DNA of 64,000 nt from Psilocybe azurescens (GCA_023853785.1 JAJIRX010000302.1:41370-105369); one strand, 5' to 3'. Numbered from the stretch's first letter, positions 26,271 through 38,977 are shown. The notes: generated by a model not told the origin, from the sequence alone. Translations and numbers: made by a program.

Positions 26271-26589
26271 AAAAGAGACAGGTGGCGTCAGCAAGTGGGA
26301 AAAAACTTGTCCAAATTGGTCGACGTAGTGATAAGAACGTCCGTGTATTCTCAAAGCTTTGTTGTCTGTATTCCTTGATCAACACGTACAAGAATCGAAA
26401 GTAATAATAAAGTAAAGCGGAGCAAGAATTTACCGGCGAAGCATGGGGGTATGGCACGAACTAGTGTGGATTCGCTGCAACTGGACTGTTGCATCATTGA
26501 GAAGTAATTTAAGCACAGCTCGGATTTCATGCGGCTGTAGAGGAATGACTTGGGGATGACAAAACTAAGGGCTCTGGAGCCGTGTCTGG

Positions 26590-27880
26590 AACACTTTAAC
26601 ACCCCAATTAGGGTGTTAATTTGCATAGCCACAATTTAACAGCCTAATTGGGAAGCTGTCAAAATTAACACCCCAATTCGGAAACCCATCAAAAATTAAC
26701 ACCCCAATTCGGAAACCCATCAAAAATTAACACCCCAATTCGGAAACCCATCAAAATTAACACCCAAATCGGGTGACTGACCCAAAATGGCTGTTAATAA
26801 TTGCTGGCCACTGAATTACAGTCCCTTATTTTACTCTTTCATCTGTCCCTCATCCCTCACCATCCAATTACTTCTGATTGTTGGTATATTGCTTAATATA
26901 CTCAACATGTCTGGTAACAGGCCTAAAGGCCAGAAAAACATAGCTGGTCAGTCTGCAGGTGGAGCAAAAGCAAGATAATAATTCTCAAACTGCTGATATG
27001 AAGCAAAGTATATTACTTTGGAAAAACAATTTTTTACAAAATCTGATAACATTTAGCTGCATATTACAAGATTTGGAGTGAGTGCTGTCAAGAGAAGCAA
27101 ACAATTTTAGCAAGAGAAAACCACATGAGAAATGAGTGCAGTCAGATAATCATGTTTCACATGTCCTTCCTGCAGCAAAAAGACACCAGCTAGGAGTCAT
27201 AACTTCTCATACTATGCAGGTTGAAAGTAGCTCAATTTCTACAGGAATATGTGTCACTCAAGATGTGCCAATTCCAATGTAAAGTGCAGAGGCATCTTCA
27301 TTGTCAACATTTATTGTCCAAGATATAGTAACACTGGGCATAGATGCACCTTCATCTGAATTGATATCCCAGGATGTGACAATGCAGGACCCAGAGGCAT
27401 CAACATCTGGACTATATTCTATACCAGGACCATTAGGTGATATAAATATGAGTCAATCTTTTACTCTTGGTCCACTCTATGCAATTTGGGGTGATGAGAA
27501 AAAATACAGATGCATGGTGTGTGTTGCTGCTGGCCTTAAAGGAACAAACTATAAAGGAAAGAATAACCACAAATGTTGTGAATTTGTAGCCAAAGCTTGA
27601 GGTATGTTTACTGATTTAATTAATATGTTATTGCCTGACAAAAATTGACAGATATGAATGTAGACTGTGTAATAGATGTAAAGCTTCCGCTCTAAAAAAA
27701 TCAAGGCTGTACAATTAGTTGTTAATAAAATAAGAATTTTAGAATGATTTTCTGCAAGTTTATAATGTTTGCAATGACCAGAAATTGAACTTGTGATATT
27801 CCTAATTTAGAAGGCAAAAAGCGCACACAAACCATTTATAATTCTACATATTTAGTACTTCATAACCCCATAGTTTTGAA
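26590..27880. mobile_element. AT-rich insert with subterminal repeats, possible non-autonomous element
   Basis: AT-rich DNA that interrupts the duplicated region. It opens with a hairpin TTAACACCCCAATTAGGGTGTTAA-like sequence (9-bp arms, near 26585) and the 31-bp tandem repeat. A short open frame at 27301-27600 (plus) ends YRCMVCVAAG...HKCCEF, with Cys/His spacing reminiscent of a zinc-binding motif. It is too short to assign. Right boundary is not resolved. Confidence 0.35.
26663..26770. repeat. 31-bp tandem repeat, about 3.3 copies
   Basis: The unit AATTAACACCCCAATTCGGA plus AACCCATCAAA recurs with starts at 26663, 26694, 26725 and 26755. The units are near identical except the last. A diverged half unit precedes it. 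Confidence 0.8.
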
Positions 27881-28410
27881 AAAACATACAAATCTGGACT
27901 GTTCCCGACATGACACCAGAGCCAAACTAAGCGAACAAGAAATTTATCAGACATCACCGTTGAACGTTGAGTTTGAGAGATCGATGGTGGATAGCTTCCT
28001 TTCGAACGTCCACGTCCACGTCCACATATGGCATCTGCTTCGAATTAAATTAGGACCATCAGTCTGCGCCAACCTACCTGTCTATAACAGAATCTGTACA
28101 ACAGTTCAAAACATGTCCCCATGTCTGATTTAACCCTAGAATTCTCAGCATCCTTCAGATACTGGAGGGATGCCAGTAAAATCGTCGCAGCCAGTCTGAA
28201 ACATATGCGCAATCTCCATCACAGCCTTTTCGTGAGCTCAGTGGCAGTGTCCATCTTTCCAGCATCATGATCAGCGTCATGTTAAAACAGGTCGATGACT
28301 TGCCGCCGATGCGTATTACCAAAATAAACGAAACCTCCTTGATTCCCGGAGTAGTATACAAGGCCATAAAGTTCAGTAACATCTTGAACACATTTTGAAC
28401 ACATCTCGTT
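27881..28410. other. Spacer; left edge of module 3
   Basis: No gene. Matches 12945-13174 from about 28190 on. Confidence 0.4.
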
Positions 28411-29676
28411 ATGCCCACACCGTCGTCCCTTCCACTCTCTCCCCTCTCTGAGCAGACGTCGATTATTGAATTCAAGCTAAGCGGACAGTTGTTTTATGAT
28501 CTCCTAACAGGTGATGGTTGTCAGAGATATTAGGCGTTCCAAAATATTCAGAAATCTTGTTCCAGGTATATATTCTGTCGTATATCTCGGTACTCTATAC
28601 ATGTACTGTAGGTGTATTCGATTAGCTGATGGAAATAAGGTCCATTTACCTTACGCCGACTCTAGGGGCGAGAAGGTCTGTGCATCACCGACGGATTGTT
28701 ATCTTCATCATCACTATGCTATACATGGCGTACATCTTGGACTATATTGTCAGTTGGTATGGCTTCAAGATGTTCATAATGGCTGGGGTAGCCACAGGCA
28801 GGGTATTGTTAAGTCATGGGTTGAGCACCTTGATAAGTGATATCAGTTCTTTCTTGTTGTGCTCATTATCTGACACGCTAATGGTAAAACATGTTCTATC
28901 GTTCTGTTCTTCTAGTATGCTAACAACAAAAATCCGTATTTGCTACAGATATGGAGATGCTTCCGTATATGGGACGACTCTTTACGCGCTATCCTCCTAC
29001 CTCTAGTTTTTCTAGCCGTACAAATCGGTAAGTGCGTTTAGAATATGAGCACTGGAGAGGCCTTGATGATTCCGATAACAACGCATAAAGGAGCAAATAT
29101 TTTTGTCATCATCGAAGCTAGCGTCGAACATTTGAACCCATCCCGTCATCAAGCCCGAATACTTGACAGTTTTCTCTTCCTGGGCATGATCGCAACGTTT
29201 CTGTGCACTTTAACCACGACAATCCTCATCATACGCAGGATCTATCCTATCGCGCATCAAGAAGGAGGTCTACGCAGCAGCACGCAGCGCTTCAAGCATA
29301 TCCTGGACATCATAATCCAATCCGCTGCTTTGTATTCTGTTACTTCTCTGGCATTCGCAATTACTAGTGTTATCCCCGTGGATAACACCAAAAATTAACA
29401 ATAGCTATGGCTCAGGGTTACTCCTATCAGATCTTCGCTTTTATAGCTGTATGCTCCTTCCTCCTTGTTTTTGTATTTTCCTGATTTTCATTATAGGGTG
29501 TCTCTCCAACCCTCATGGTTGCTCGTGTTATCCTCTCGGCGAACGACAACTCTATAAACCACCAATTGACTTGCATTGACTTTCAAAGACAGCCGATAAC
29601 GTCAGTTGTAATCCATTCTGAATCCAGTGAAGGGAACAGCCCCGCATTCCATCAAGACGTAGAAAAGGGAGCTTAA
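28411..29676 (+). pseudogene. Seven-span membrane protein, copy 4 (one late frameshift)
   Basis: Starts MPTPSSLPLSPLSEQTSIIE. Later exons give GIYSVVYLGTLYMYC, RRIVIFIITMLYMAYILDYI, DISSFLLCSLSDTLMV, the IWRCFRIWDDS exon with ILLPLVFLAVQI, and ANIFVIIEASVEHLNPSRHQ. Then come the RIYPIAHQEGGL and RFKHILDIIIQSAALYSVTS segments and a tail with SPTLMVARVILS ending DVEKGA. Near 29394, after VIPVDNTKN, a stop appears; one base more or less would continue as TIAMAQGYSYQIFAFIA. That single indel is the only lesion I find, so the gene may be recently dead or an assembly error. It is first in module 3 and tail-to-tail with DUF1348 copy C. Confidence 0.65.
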
Positions 29677-29766
29677 GCCGTAAATGCCATTTGTTTTATG
29701 CCATATAGAAACTTGGGACTAGAATAGATAAACGCGGGCCCGCTATCTTCGCGCCTGGCTAATGAA

Positions 29767-30371
29767 TCACCAATGCTTCTCACTGATATCAACGCTATTC
29801 ACATCCACACCGTTCTTAAACCATCTTTCCTCTTCAGTGATCCCCACATCATTCGCGCTCATTTGACGTTTCTTCATCAGACCGTTATCTGCGAACGTCC
29901 AGTCTTCCAGACCATATGCGCGGTACCACTGTCCAGAGGTATCGTGATACTCGTACCAGAATTGAACAGCAATCTGAAACGATGATATGCAGATTGGCCC
30001 TTACACTCTCAATCGAACGTTGGGCGCGGACATACCTTATTATCAGTGAAAGAAAATAGCTCCTTCCGCAATCTGTATCCATTCTCGATTTTCCACTTGT
30101 CGGTCAGAAAGGCGACGATGGCTTCATGTCCTGTAAAGAACTTGTCGCGGTTCCGCCAGACCGAGTCGGGGGTATACCCGTTCTTGACTTTTGAGGATCT
30201 CTGTGTAGCAGAAGAATCAGTGCGATCATGATGATGAGCGGTAAACACTGATGGGAATGCATACCGTGTATTCCAGAGATCTTGTGCTGCTTTCACCTTC
30301 ACTGTCGCAGTCTCATATGTAAACGGTGGATAAGGTGGCCGCCCAGCCTGATTTTGTGGTACCTCAGACAT
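29767..30371 (-). CDS. DUF1348 / SnoaL-like (NTF2-fold) protein, copy C
   Basis: Best preserved of three copies. Exon 1 begins MSEVPQNQAGRPPYPPFTYE and ends DLWNTR at a GTATGC donor. Exon 2 carries VKNGYTPDSVWRNRDKFFTG, HEAIVAFLTDKW and RKELFSFTDNK. Exon 3 carries IAVQFWYEYHDTSGQW, YGLEDWTFADNGLMKKRQMS and ends DVNSVDISEKHW. About 150 residues, the usual family length. The first acceptor is uncertain. The canonical CAG used in copy B would be one base out of frame here, and only the next AG gives TRSSKVKNGY, so there may be a one-base deletion. Proteins of this fold bind small hydrophobic ligands or dimerise. The function of this family is not established. Confidence 0.7.
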
Positions 30372-31485
30372 CGATTGAAGGAGGGAAGTAAGCGTGGTGA
30401 AGATAAATAACCAAACGACTGGCTCTCTTATATGCTCAGAACGGTCGCGCACGGAGAGATCCGGGCCGATTTTTGCAATTCGCAATCTTCGAAATATGTG
30501 AGTAGCACCCAAATAGTACGCATTCAGTGTCGCGATCTTCCCTCAAAATACGCATGGGTTATATCGGCGTATGATTCAATGCGAGCTTTTTCTCTTCGAA
30601 CGCTCAGCATATCATGGTCGTCCAATCACCTGGGTACTTAGGAACTCCACTTCTGCTTCAGAGGGAAATGTTGGCTCACGAATCGCCGTTCATGCCCGTC
30701 GTTGATAATACAGGACGTTCTCATGTATGGAAAAAGCCACCTAGACAATAACCTTGAGAGAAAGATGTTGCTGACAGAAGCTCGTCTTGATAAGAATTGG
30801 TATGACTGTCGTCATCGACGAGATTCAGAAAGACGACATATCCCGCAGCCGACTTATATCATCACGTGACAGGGTTGACAAAGAATCGCCGAGCAGACCA
30901 CAAAGCCGAATAAAGAAGAGTGGAATTCATTTAGAACAAAACCATCAACAAAAAACAAAGAGAAATACAAGTATGCATGTACAAGAACATAACAGCAAGA
31001 ATTGAACAAGATAAGAACAAAGAAGACGAGGATAATGACAAGGGACGCGTGCTGCGCATAGGGAGTTTTGGATTAATGAGAACGAGAAGAGGATAGGAAG
31101 TCGGTGCTATTAAAGATATATCGTAGAATAGCTTCGTCCATGGGCCAAGAAGATCGATCGGTCGACGGGACGGAATGGGGTGGATAGGGAAGAGACGGGG
31201 CGTAAAAATAAGAAAGAGAGAAGGAAAAATACGAAGACGAGGAAAAATGTTGAAGAAATTTCTTATTTACTATTGCAAACGTTTCTTGAGGATTGCAAGA
31301 AATGAGACGGAGGAGAAGGGGATGGAAGGGATGGAAATAGCAGCGAACAAGCCAAAAACCGAAGGACATAATGCACAATGATGGAAACCCGGCGACAGTC
31401 TCGCGAGTCTTCTCTCGCGATTTTGCACTAGATGCAAATCCCCACAAATAACCCTTTCCTCGAAAAGTGTTCTCGCCATAGCACC
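30372..31485. other. Module 3 spacer
   Basis: Non-coding spacer between the DUF1348 gene and the 3' end of the MADS-box gene, homologous to the spacers of modules 1 and 2. The reference form without the short element at 17.2 kb. Confidence 0.45.
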
Positions 31486-34344
31486 CTATGCGTCTGCGGC
31501 GGCAGCGTCTCCAGGCGCAGGCTTAGAAGCACCGTCCGCGTCGGCCTTCGCGTCCTCGTCCTGTTTCTTGGTCGCCGTCTCCTTGGCCGCTCCATCCTCA
31601 CCCGTTCCGTCTCCCTCACCCACCTTATCCTCAGTCGCCGCCGCCGTGGAAGCAGCAGTAGCAGGAGCGGGCTGCATAGCCATATCCTGCCCTTGCCTTT
31701 GTATATCATTCCCATTCCCATCCTCTGCGCTCTTCTCGTCCGCCCCCGCCCCCACCCCCGCTGACCCCGAAGCATCGGCAGCAGTAGCAACGTCCTTCGA
31801 CCCCTCCGCTCGCCAGGTCTCGCACTCGCACCACCCGCTGGACTGGCCGCACCTGCAGCGGTAGCCCGGAACATGTCGAGCACGTCTACGTCCGGCGCCG
31901 CTCCTCCTCCTCTCCCTCCTTGTACGCCAGAGGCAGAGGTAGGGGTTCCGCGTTCCCAGGACGTGCTGGACCCCCGTGTCCTTGTCCTTGAGCTTGGGGT
32001 GGGGGTTGACGCGGACTTCTCGATCCCGACGGGCGGGCCCGTCCCTGATCGCCGGCGTTATTGGGAATGGCATTGGCACCGGAGAACATGTCGAACCAAC
32101 TATCCCCTCCTCCGTTGGTGTTCGTTTCCTGGGATATCTGTGCGGACCCTAAAAAAGAAAGAGACGTCGCGTTAGCAAGTAGAAAATAGCTATATATAAA
32201 AAGAACTTGAAAAATAAAAATAAAAACGCACCAGGATCAACCCTCACGCCCACGTTCTCATCAACTTCACCCTCCGCATCCCCCTCCGCATCCCCCTCTC
32301 CTTCGCCTTCGCCATCCACATCGTGGTGGTTGGGCCACTCAGGCCCGCGCCTCCGCCTCCCGCTCTGGATCCCAAACCAGCCTGCCCGCGCCTCCGATCA
32401 GCCTCGAAGAACGCATCGAACATGTCCGCCCGTTCCTCCCGTTCTCTTTCGCGCTCGCGTTCTCTGTGCAGAGGGTACTGCTGGTGCGCGGCGTGCATGC
32501 CGCCCATGGGTCCCCCTCCACTGATTCCCGGGCCCATCCCACCTCCGCCAACACCCATTCCCGGACCCATACCAGAGGCAATGTTCAGGCCAACGCCGAC
32601 AGCGCCCCCGAGGCTCATCCCGCCATACAGCGCCGGATCGTACTGCGGCTCAGTGTATCTCCCTCTTCCCGCCGCCGCCGTCGAGGATGACGCAGGCCCC
32701 ATATCTCTTGCGTACGATGCGCGTGTGGGGGCGGGGCGAAGTCCGCGTGGTGCTGTTGGCCTTGGCCAGGATGCCCCTGATGCGGATGGGACGGATGCCC
32801 GTGGTGAGAATGAGAAGGATGCGCCGGATGCAGAGGGATGAACGACGGTGGCGGCGACGCCCCGCCCGTCGGGAACATCGGGGTGTAGCTCGGGTGGAAG
32901 CCGCCCGGGCCTCCATGCATGGCCTGCTCTTGGTGGTGCCCGCCATAAGCATGCGGCGGGGGCGGGGGCATGCTGCCGGGGCTGGGCGCAGAGCTGGTGT
33001 TGTGCGCGTGCCGGATCTGGCGGTTGAACCTCCCTGGGCCTTGCAAGTGCGGGTGCTGGTGTTGGTCGGGGAGATAGAGCTCTGGCCCTGGTCCCCGTGT
33101 CCCTGGTCCCCCTTGCCCTTGCCCATGCATATCGCTCGCGGGGGATCCCCGCCTGTCGAGATTGAGATCATAGTCTATACCCTCCATCTCCATCGCCGTT
33201 CTTGCTCTTTTGTTGTGATTTGGATTTGAGGAAGAGGCGCGCGCGTGGGAGTCACGGATGCTCGACACGCGGTCGTTTGAGACGGGGAGCATGGAAGAAA
33301 GGTTGCTAGAGTCGCGCATGGCTGAGGAGTGCATTGGTGGCGGCGGGAGGTGGTGCGGGTGCGATGGGTGAGAGGAGTGGCCGTTACGGTGGTGTGAGGG
33401 CGGGACATAGTCGCTCTGTAATGAAATGAATGATATGAGATACGTAGGAAGATTGAAGCAGAAGAAAAGAAAAGAAAAAGAACGCACATCGCCGTCAGCT
33501 TCGGGCAACGACAGCTTCGGGCCCGCTCCTCTTCTCCGCTTCGACGAGCGCACAGGTACCTCCTCGTCCTCGTCGTCCACCATATCGTCGTCACCATCCC
33601 CGTCAGCGTCGAACTTGGGCGCTGCACCGCCTGAGAAGTCGGCCGGTCCTCGGAGGTCGCTGTCGCCTTGATGCTGTGTGATCGATAAGGATGAGCATGA
33701 TGATCAGTATGGAGGAAAGTAGAAGACGTACTCGCAGCTGCCTCTGCACGATATCGCGAATGTCGCACGAACTGTACTCGTGCAGCTTGATTTCGTGGCC
33801 TGGTCGATCCTCTGCAGTGAAGATAAAAATAGAACGTAAGGATTCCATGCAACGAGAAACATCGCTAGGATGCTACGAGTAAGGAGACACACCGAAGATG
33901 ATGACTGCGACATCGACGGAGCACAGAACGCCTAGCTCATATGCCTTCTTGAACAGCCCATTCTTGCGCTGCGAGGGGGCGGAGGGAAGGGTGGAGAGGT
34001 GGATGGGTGAGAGGTGGGATCGTATGGGCGAAATGTTATAATAAGAATAGAGAAATTGCCAAGACATCAGCACAAAAATAGTTCCAACATTTGAACGAAC
34101 AACACGAATGTAGAGAGGCATACCTTGAGAAATGTTACAGAGCGGTTTCGTTCATGCTGCAGAGAGAGACGTGGTGAGCATACGTAGTTGGCAAAGCAGA
34201 GTGAAAAACGGAGAGGAAAGTCCGAGTTGGCGGGCGAACAAACGATGGTTTCTTCGTCGCGTATTGTCGTCTCCGGGGTGGTATGTGAAGCAAAGCAAAG
34301 AGACTCACCGTTATCGGTTGTATCTCAATCTTTCTCCTGCCCAT
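31486..34344 (-). CDS. MADS-box transcription factor, MEF2/RLM1 type, copy 3 (longest)
   Basis: DNA-binding factor of the MEF2/RLM1 (type II) MADS class. The domain is split over three exons: [12 protein letters not shown] (34309-34344), [11 protein letters not shown] (near 34137-34169) and [20 protein letters not shown] plus AVIIF (near 33892-33967). They join into an uninterrupted ~47-residue MADS box. The next exons give [20 protein letters not shown] (a SAM-like dimerisation extension) and an acidic stretch [20 protein letters not shown] that includes a basic KRRR nuclear-signal candidate. A long His/Pro/Ser-rich region follows ([20 protein letters not shown] onward). A change of frame near 32700 leads to [19 protein letters not shown] and must be a short intron or an indel. 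The acidic, Ala-rich tail ends GDAAAADA at 31486. Here [12 protein letters not shown] reads through where copies 4-6 have a stop. Probably a nuclear activator. The RLM1 role in cell-wall stress is family knowledge, not shown here. Confidence 0.8.
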
Positions 34345-34422
34345 GGTTGTGAGTGGGCTGTACTAGTCAGAGCAAGGAGCAGGCTCTGTTGGATCAGTCA
34401 CAAACAACCGTATGTAAGCACA

Positions 34423-34432
34423 CTAAAAATAA
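34423..34432. promoter_or_regulatory. MEF2/RLM1-type site upstream of MADS-box copy 3
   Basis: CTAAAAATAA fits YTA(A/T)4TAR, the site bound by MEF2-class MADS factors. It lies 79 nt upstream of the ATG at 34344 and is kept in copies 4 and 6. It suggests autoregulation; binding is inferred. Confidence 0.4.
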
Positions 34433-35834
34433 ATTTCTATTCAATTGTTCAAGCTCCGACAGTGCCGCTTCCGGCAATATTGAATGGCTCCTTGGTTCGA
34501 CCGGTGCGCCGGCGTTCCGACTAAAGCTAAAGGCTTCACACAACCAACCAACGCGAAGACTCCTCCGCCTTGTATATGAACTGCGAGAACTTCGTGCACA
34601 GCTATCTTATCACCCATCGTCGCCCATACCCTTATCCGTACGTTTCAGCTCACGAATCGTTCGTTGAGTCGGCCAGCAGCATACCGTTGGATTTACATTC
34701 TTTCTACTTACAGAGACACGCTACTCAATGTACAAACCAGGCTCCTGAGATTGGAAGGTCTGTCTCGACAATTCCGCCGAGCACCGAAGTTTGCTGCGCG
34801 CTGCCATTTCTCAGCACCCTCCCACCTCGTACTGTCACATCACATGCACCAGCGAAATCAGCGCAGTGTTTCTTCCACGTCGACTGCGACGAATGAACAC
34901 GAGCCTGTGGGCAGTTGTCAACCCACTCAAATCTTGCGTATGCCTAGCGTTCATGGTACAGTCAGAAGTTCAGATGACCTCCTAATCGTCTCTTTTTCTG
35001 ATACATGGCGTGAATAGACACCTTGAACGGATACCGGAAACGTGGAGGTGTTGACCACTCCACGCAGTGGTCAGTATCTCTCGAGGAATAAATGAGCCGT
35101 CCGACGTGAATGACTACTACGCGTTACTATTCCTGCTCGACCTTTCATCTCAGTTGTAAGTATCGTTCCGACGTGATACAGCATACAACGCATACAACGC
35201 ATCCATCACAAGATTCTTTTCTGGCGTTACCGTACGCTGGCATCTCTCAGGGCTTGTTTCGCTCCATACTCGGCACTTTGCAGGATCCGAACTTTTTTTT
35301 TTTACCTTCAGCGTTCCAGTGACCGTTGAGATCAATGGACGAGCCACAGAGATATTGGATCTGGGTGTCAGAGTGGTGTCGGTGACACCCAGCTCATGTT
35401 TTCACCCGAGCTGTCAGAAAACCATCGGACACGTTGAATATTGACAATCCTCGTATGTCCTCTCGTCTTGTTTAAACTCGTCGCTACCGTATTCAACGCT
35501 TCCACTACCTCTATCTTTCCGGCTACCCTCTTCTCACTTCAATTTGTTCCGACAGAACGCTTCTCAGCTTCGACATCAACTGCGACTTTTTGATGGTACA
35601 TAGCCAAGATTACAGCCTCTCACGCTATATTTATTTCGAGTGCACTGTATGGGGTGGACGGGGACAAAGGCAGAAGTTGTTCCAAGAGCGATGCTCAGCT
35701 GGTGATGTAGACTAACAAAGACGAGAATGAAGACCTACGTCCCAAGCGGTGCGCGAACGGATGACCAGGACGACAGGGAAGGACGAAAGGAGATCAAACG
35801 ATTGATGAAGGGGGCCAAAACGGACACAAAGGTT

Positions 35835-36096
35835 ACGCAGATCATGTTAGACACGTGTCTTGTGCTATTGTCTTCTCCTGTGCCAAATGTGATCTCGTTT
35901 TCCTCTATTCTGATCAACAGCCATTGGCCACGAAGAGATAGGGAGGAAGTGTTCATACAGCCCGAAGGTCACGCAAATCATGTTAGACACGTGTCCTGTG
36001 TGATTGTCTTCTCTTGTGCTCAATATCATCTCGTTTTTCTGTGTTCTGATCAACAGGCATTGGCCACGAAGAGATAGGAAGGAAGTGTTCATACAG
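35835..36096. repeat. Two-copy tandem duplication, period 136 bp
   Basis: GTTAGACACGTGT occurs at 35846 and 35982, and GTTCATACAG at 35951 and 36087, both 136 bp apart. The corresponding stretches near 43030 and 48040 have one copy only, so the duplication is specific to the first cassette. Confidence 0.65.
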
Positions 36097-36252
36097 CCCT
36101 CGACGACCCAAGATTCAAAATCATTAGAGCTAAAATTGTTTGAGCTGGCACTGCATAAATAACATGGGTCCAGTTAAAGTTTACTTTCGGAACTTGATGC
36201 CTCGAATGGTTTGATAAATATCGGTATACTTGTACTTGCATGGCGGTGCTGC

Positions 36253-36262
36253 CTAAATTTAG
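36253..36262. promoter_or_regulatory. Perfect RLM1-type site CTAAATTTAG upstream of NACHT gene 1
   Basis: Matches CTA(A/T)4TAG exactly and lies 93 nt before the ATG at 36355. The same site stands at the same distance before NACHT gene 3, and a one-mismatch form before NACHT gene 2. Confidence 0.45.
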
Positions 36263-36354
36263 ACACCAATATAACCGTGTTCTGTCAGTGTTCCACTTTC
36301 CCAGATCACCCACCGATACCAGCTGCTCGTCGTCCGACATTCCACTCCGCCATA

Positions 36355-38977
36355 ATGTCCATGTTCAATCGTGCCACCGACTTCTCTATCATCAACAGCA
36401 CATTGCACACTCACCAACATCAGAGTTCCAAAAGTACGATGCCGAATCCTACGGAATTACATATACATCATGCTGATGCAGGGATTGACAATAGGCGGAT
36501 TTGAGCGCCTGCAGGAAAATGTCGCCCATGGAGCATTTCACGACTCAGGCGAGCGCTTCGATCCGCCAAAATGTCATCCCAACACACGAGTCGCGATTAT
36601 AAAGCGGATCACAGACTGGATTAGTGGACTCAACGAAGACTTCCGAGGGGCTCTCATTATGTGGCTCTACGGCGCTGCTGGTGCTGGAAAATCCGCGATT
36701 GCGCAGACTATTGCCGATATTCTGGACGACCAGCACATCGTCATCGCCAGTTTCTTCTTCTGGCGATATGACCCACAACGAGGATCGGCCAAGCTGCTCA
36801 TCACCACATTAGCATATCAGCTGGCCGTCAAGCTTCCCCCTGTGTTCCGAGAACGACTAAATCTGGCGTTCGAGAACGATCCCATGATTACCACACGATC
36901 ACTTGAAGCACAATTCAAGGCCCTCGTCCGAGAGCCTCTCCTCGAACTTCTTCATTCCGGATTTTCAACCAACAATCACATCGTCGTCATTATTGATGGA
37001 CTTGACGAATGTGACGATCCAAAAGTTCAAGCTAGAATTGTCGATCTTTCCTTCAGCCTTCTGCATAGTCGGGACTTACCTCTCAAGATCCTCATAGCCA
37101 GTCGGCCAGAGATCGATATCTCCTCATCTTTCGATAGAAAACCATTCTCTATGGTCGCAAGAATCGCATTGGATGACGACTATCAATCCGAAGAGGATAT
37201 TCGGCATTTCCTCGCAGATACATTTAACGACATCAAAACTCAACATCCCCTTCGCTCTTACATCCCGGTTGACTGGCCCGCTAAAGATTCACTCGACACA
37301 CTCGTACAAAAGTCGTCTGGCCAATTTATCTACGCATCGACTGTGGTGAAATATGTCGCATCCATGCGTCATCGACCAACGCATCGCCTTGAAGTTGTTC
37401 TCGGTATACACTCGCCCTCGGAAGGTGATAATCCGTTCGCAGAGCTCGATGCGCTGTACCGGCACATCCTGATGGGCGTTGAAGATGTGGATCTAATATT
37501 GAAGATTATTGGCTTCGTCGTTTTTCACCCTCCCCACTTTTCTTACTATTTTTACAATTCAGTGACATTGATAGAAGCCTTCTTTTGCTCGCTCCTGGCG
37601 ATGTTCAACTTCGGATGCAGAATCTCGGCTCCCTTATCTCAATCGAAAAACATTTTGATCGACATATTGATGCAGAGGTGTTAGCCGTTCGCATATTACA
37701 TGCATCATTGAAAGATTATCTACTCGACCAGTCACGATCCAAAGATTTTTTTCTTGACCGCCTCCAAATGCACACTCATTATTCCGAGTTATGTTTTGTT
37801 CATATGGCGGAGCTTCCTTTATTGGAATCCGATTTGCCAAGCCATTCATTGACGGGTATGTCCTCCTATGTTCTAATACATTTGAACATTTACATTATAA
37901 TTGCATCAAAAATAGACCCACGACACTCTGGACTCTGGCCTATCTTTGAATATTTCTTTTATCACTGCCCTCTTGCTAAACCAACTCCACAACTCCTCCA
38001 GAATACTCTCCGTCTAACTCGTAGTCGCTGCTATACTATCCTCGGAGTAAAAGGTCGTTATAATACATTATTTTCGGACGACTATTTCGGCTACCTCGAT
38101 TCCCTTTGTGCGGTATGTGTCTTTATTTGCGAAACAATGAAATCTGATCACCTCTCCAGAATTGGGCTAATTCGGCAGTTTCTCAATTTTACACAAATGA
38201 GATTGTCGCACTTGAACAACTCATCAAAGCTCAGCTTGGTCCATGTCCTCAACACTCTCATATCTGCTTCATTCTGGCCTCAATTATGGTTGAGAATCCA
38301 CCACCTTTTGGCATTCCTAACCACATATTTATGCCACAAAAATCGACAAAACCAAGCCGTATAGCACTGTTGGGAGATGGTCTTAGGTACCTAACGTCTA
38401 GGCATCCTGTTCTTCATAAACACCTTCAAAACACTCTACAAGATTGGATTATCTCAATCCAGCAACCAGCCGACATCCCCAGTGTTTATGCCAGTGCTGC
38501 ATTTTTGCTCTGCACTATACATCAACACGCAAATTCCTAGATGTTATCGACATAACTAGATTCGGCCAATCTTTTCATTATCAACGGACTCGAATAAATA
38601 GTCCTGATCAATCACGTTGGTACCGACGGTCCATCAACACTAAACGCAACTTGTATTACACCAACTTTCGCTTTCGCGGTTTTGTCGATGAAGCTGGAAA
38701 GGGAGCCTTCGTGGACACGACATTTCATCCCATGCGATGGCGTCGGTTCAATGTAGGCGAGGCTTCTTTGGCCTATTGTTGGGCCATTCAAATGCTTCCG
38801 GTATTCCTTGACAAATCAGGTTACTCAGAAGAGTTGATTGCCTATGCACGCCAAGCCAGAATCATGCGCAATAATGACTACCTCAATTTCACATACTCTC
38901 CACAGAAGGAAAGACAGAGACCTGCACAGGCTGCGGTTAAAGCATATCTTAGGAGAATAGAGGATGGGCGGACGTGA
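36355..38977 (+). pseudogene. NACHT-domain STAND NTPase, gene 1 (single-base frameshift)
   Basis: NLR-like P-loop NTPase. Exons: 36355-36433, 36495-37855, 37916-38112, 38160-38481, 38541-38977. Exon 1 encodes the leader MSMFNRATDFSIINSTLHTH. Exon 2 starts at SGFERLQENVAHGAFHDSGE and carries Walker A GAAGAGKS, FFFWR, and Walker B IVVIIDGLDECD, followed by ILIASRPEIDIS. All exon lengths equal those of gene 2 except exon 2, which is 1361 instead of 1362 nt. The missing base is near 37580 (TTCTTTTGCTCGCTCCTGG, where gene 3 has TTCCTTTCGCTTGCTCCTGG). Translation then runs out at 37684, after the NACHT part. A truncated ~430-residue NACHT protein remains possible. Divergent from MADS-box copy 3. 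Confidence 0.85.

Larger units (their letters stand above)
34345..36252. other. Conserved 2-kb spacer between divergent MADS-box and NACHT genes (copy S1)
   Basis: Present three times (also 41365-43314 and 53671-55245). Open frames such as the one containing ELRAQLSYHPSSPIP and WIYILSTYRDTLLNV are shared between copies but are interrupted at different points. I recognise no family. It could be a decayed gene or a long divergent promoter. S1 lacks part of the middle that S2 and S3 share (near 34560). Confidence 0.45.

Noticed and set aside
26663..26770. CRISPR-like array
   Set aside because: The repeats are directly adjacent tandem units without spacers, in a fungal genome.
32240..33220. Long plus-strand open frames opposite MADS-box copy 3
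   Set aside because: They are GC-rich shadows of the minus-strand coding exons and carry no family motif of their own.
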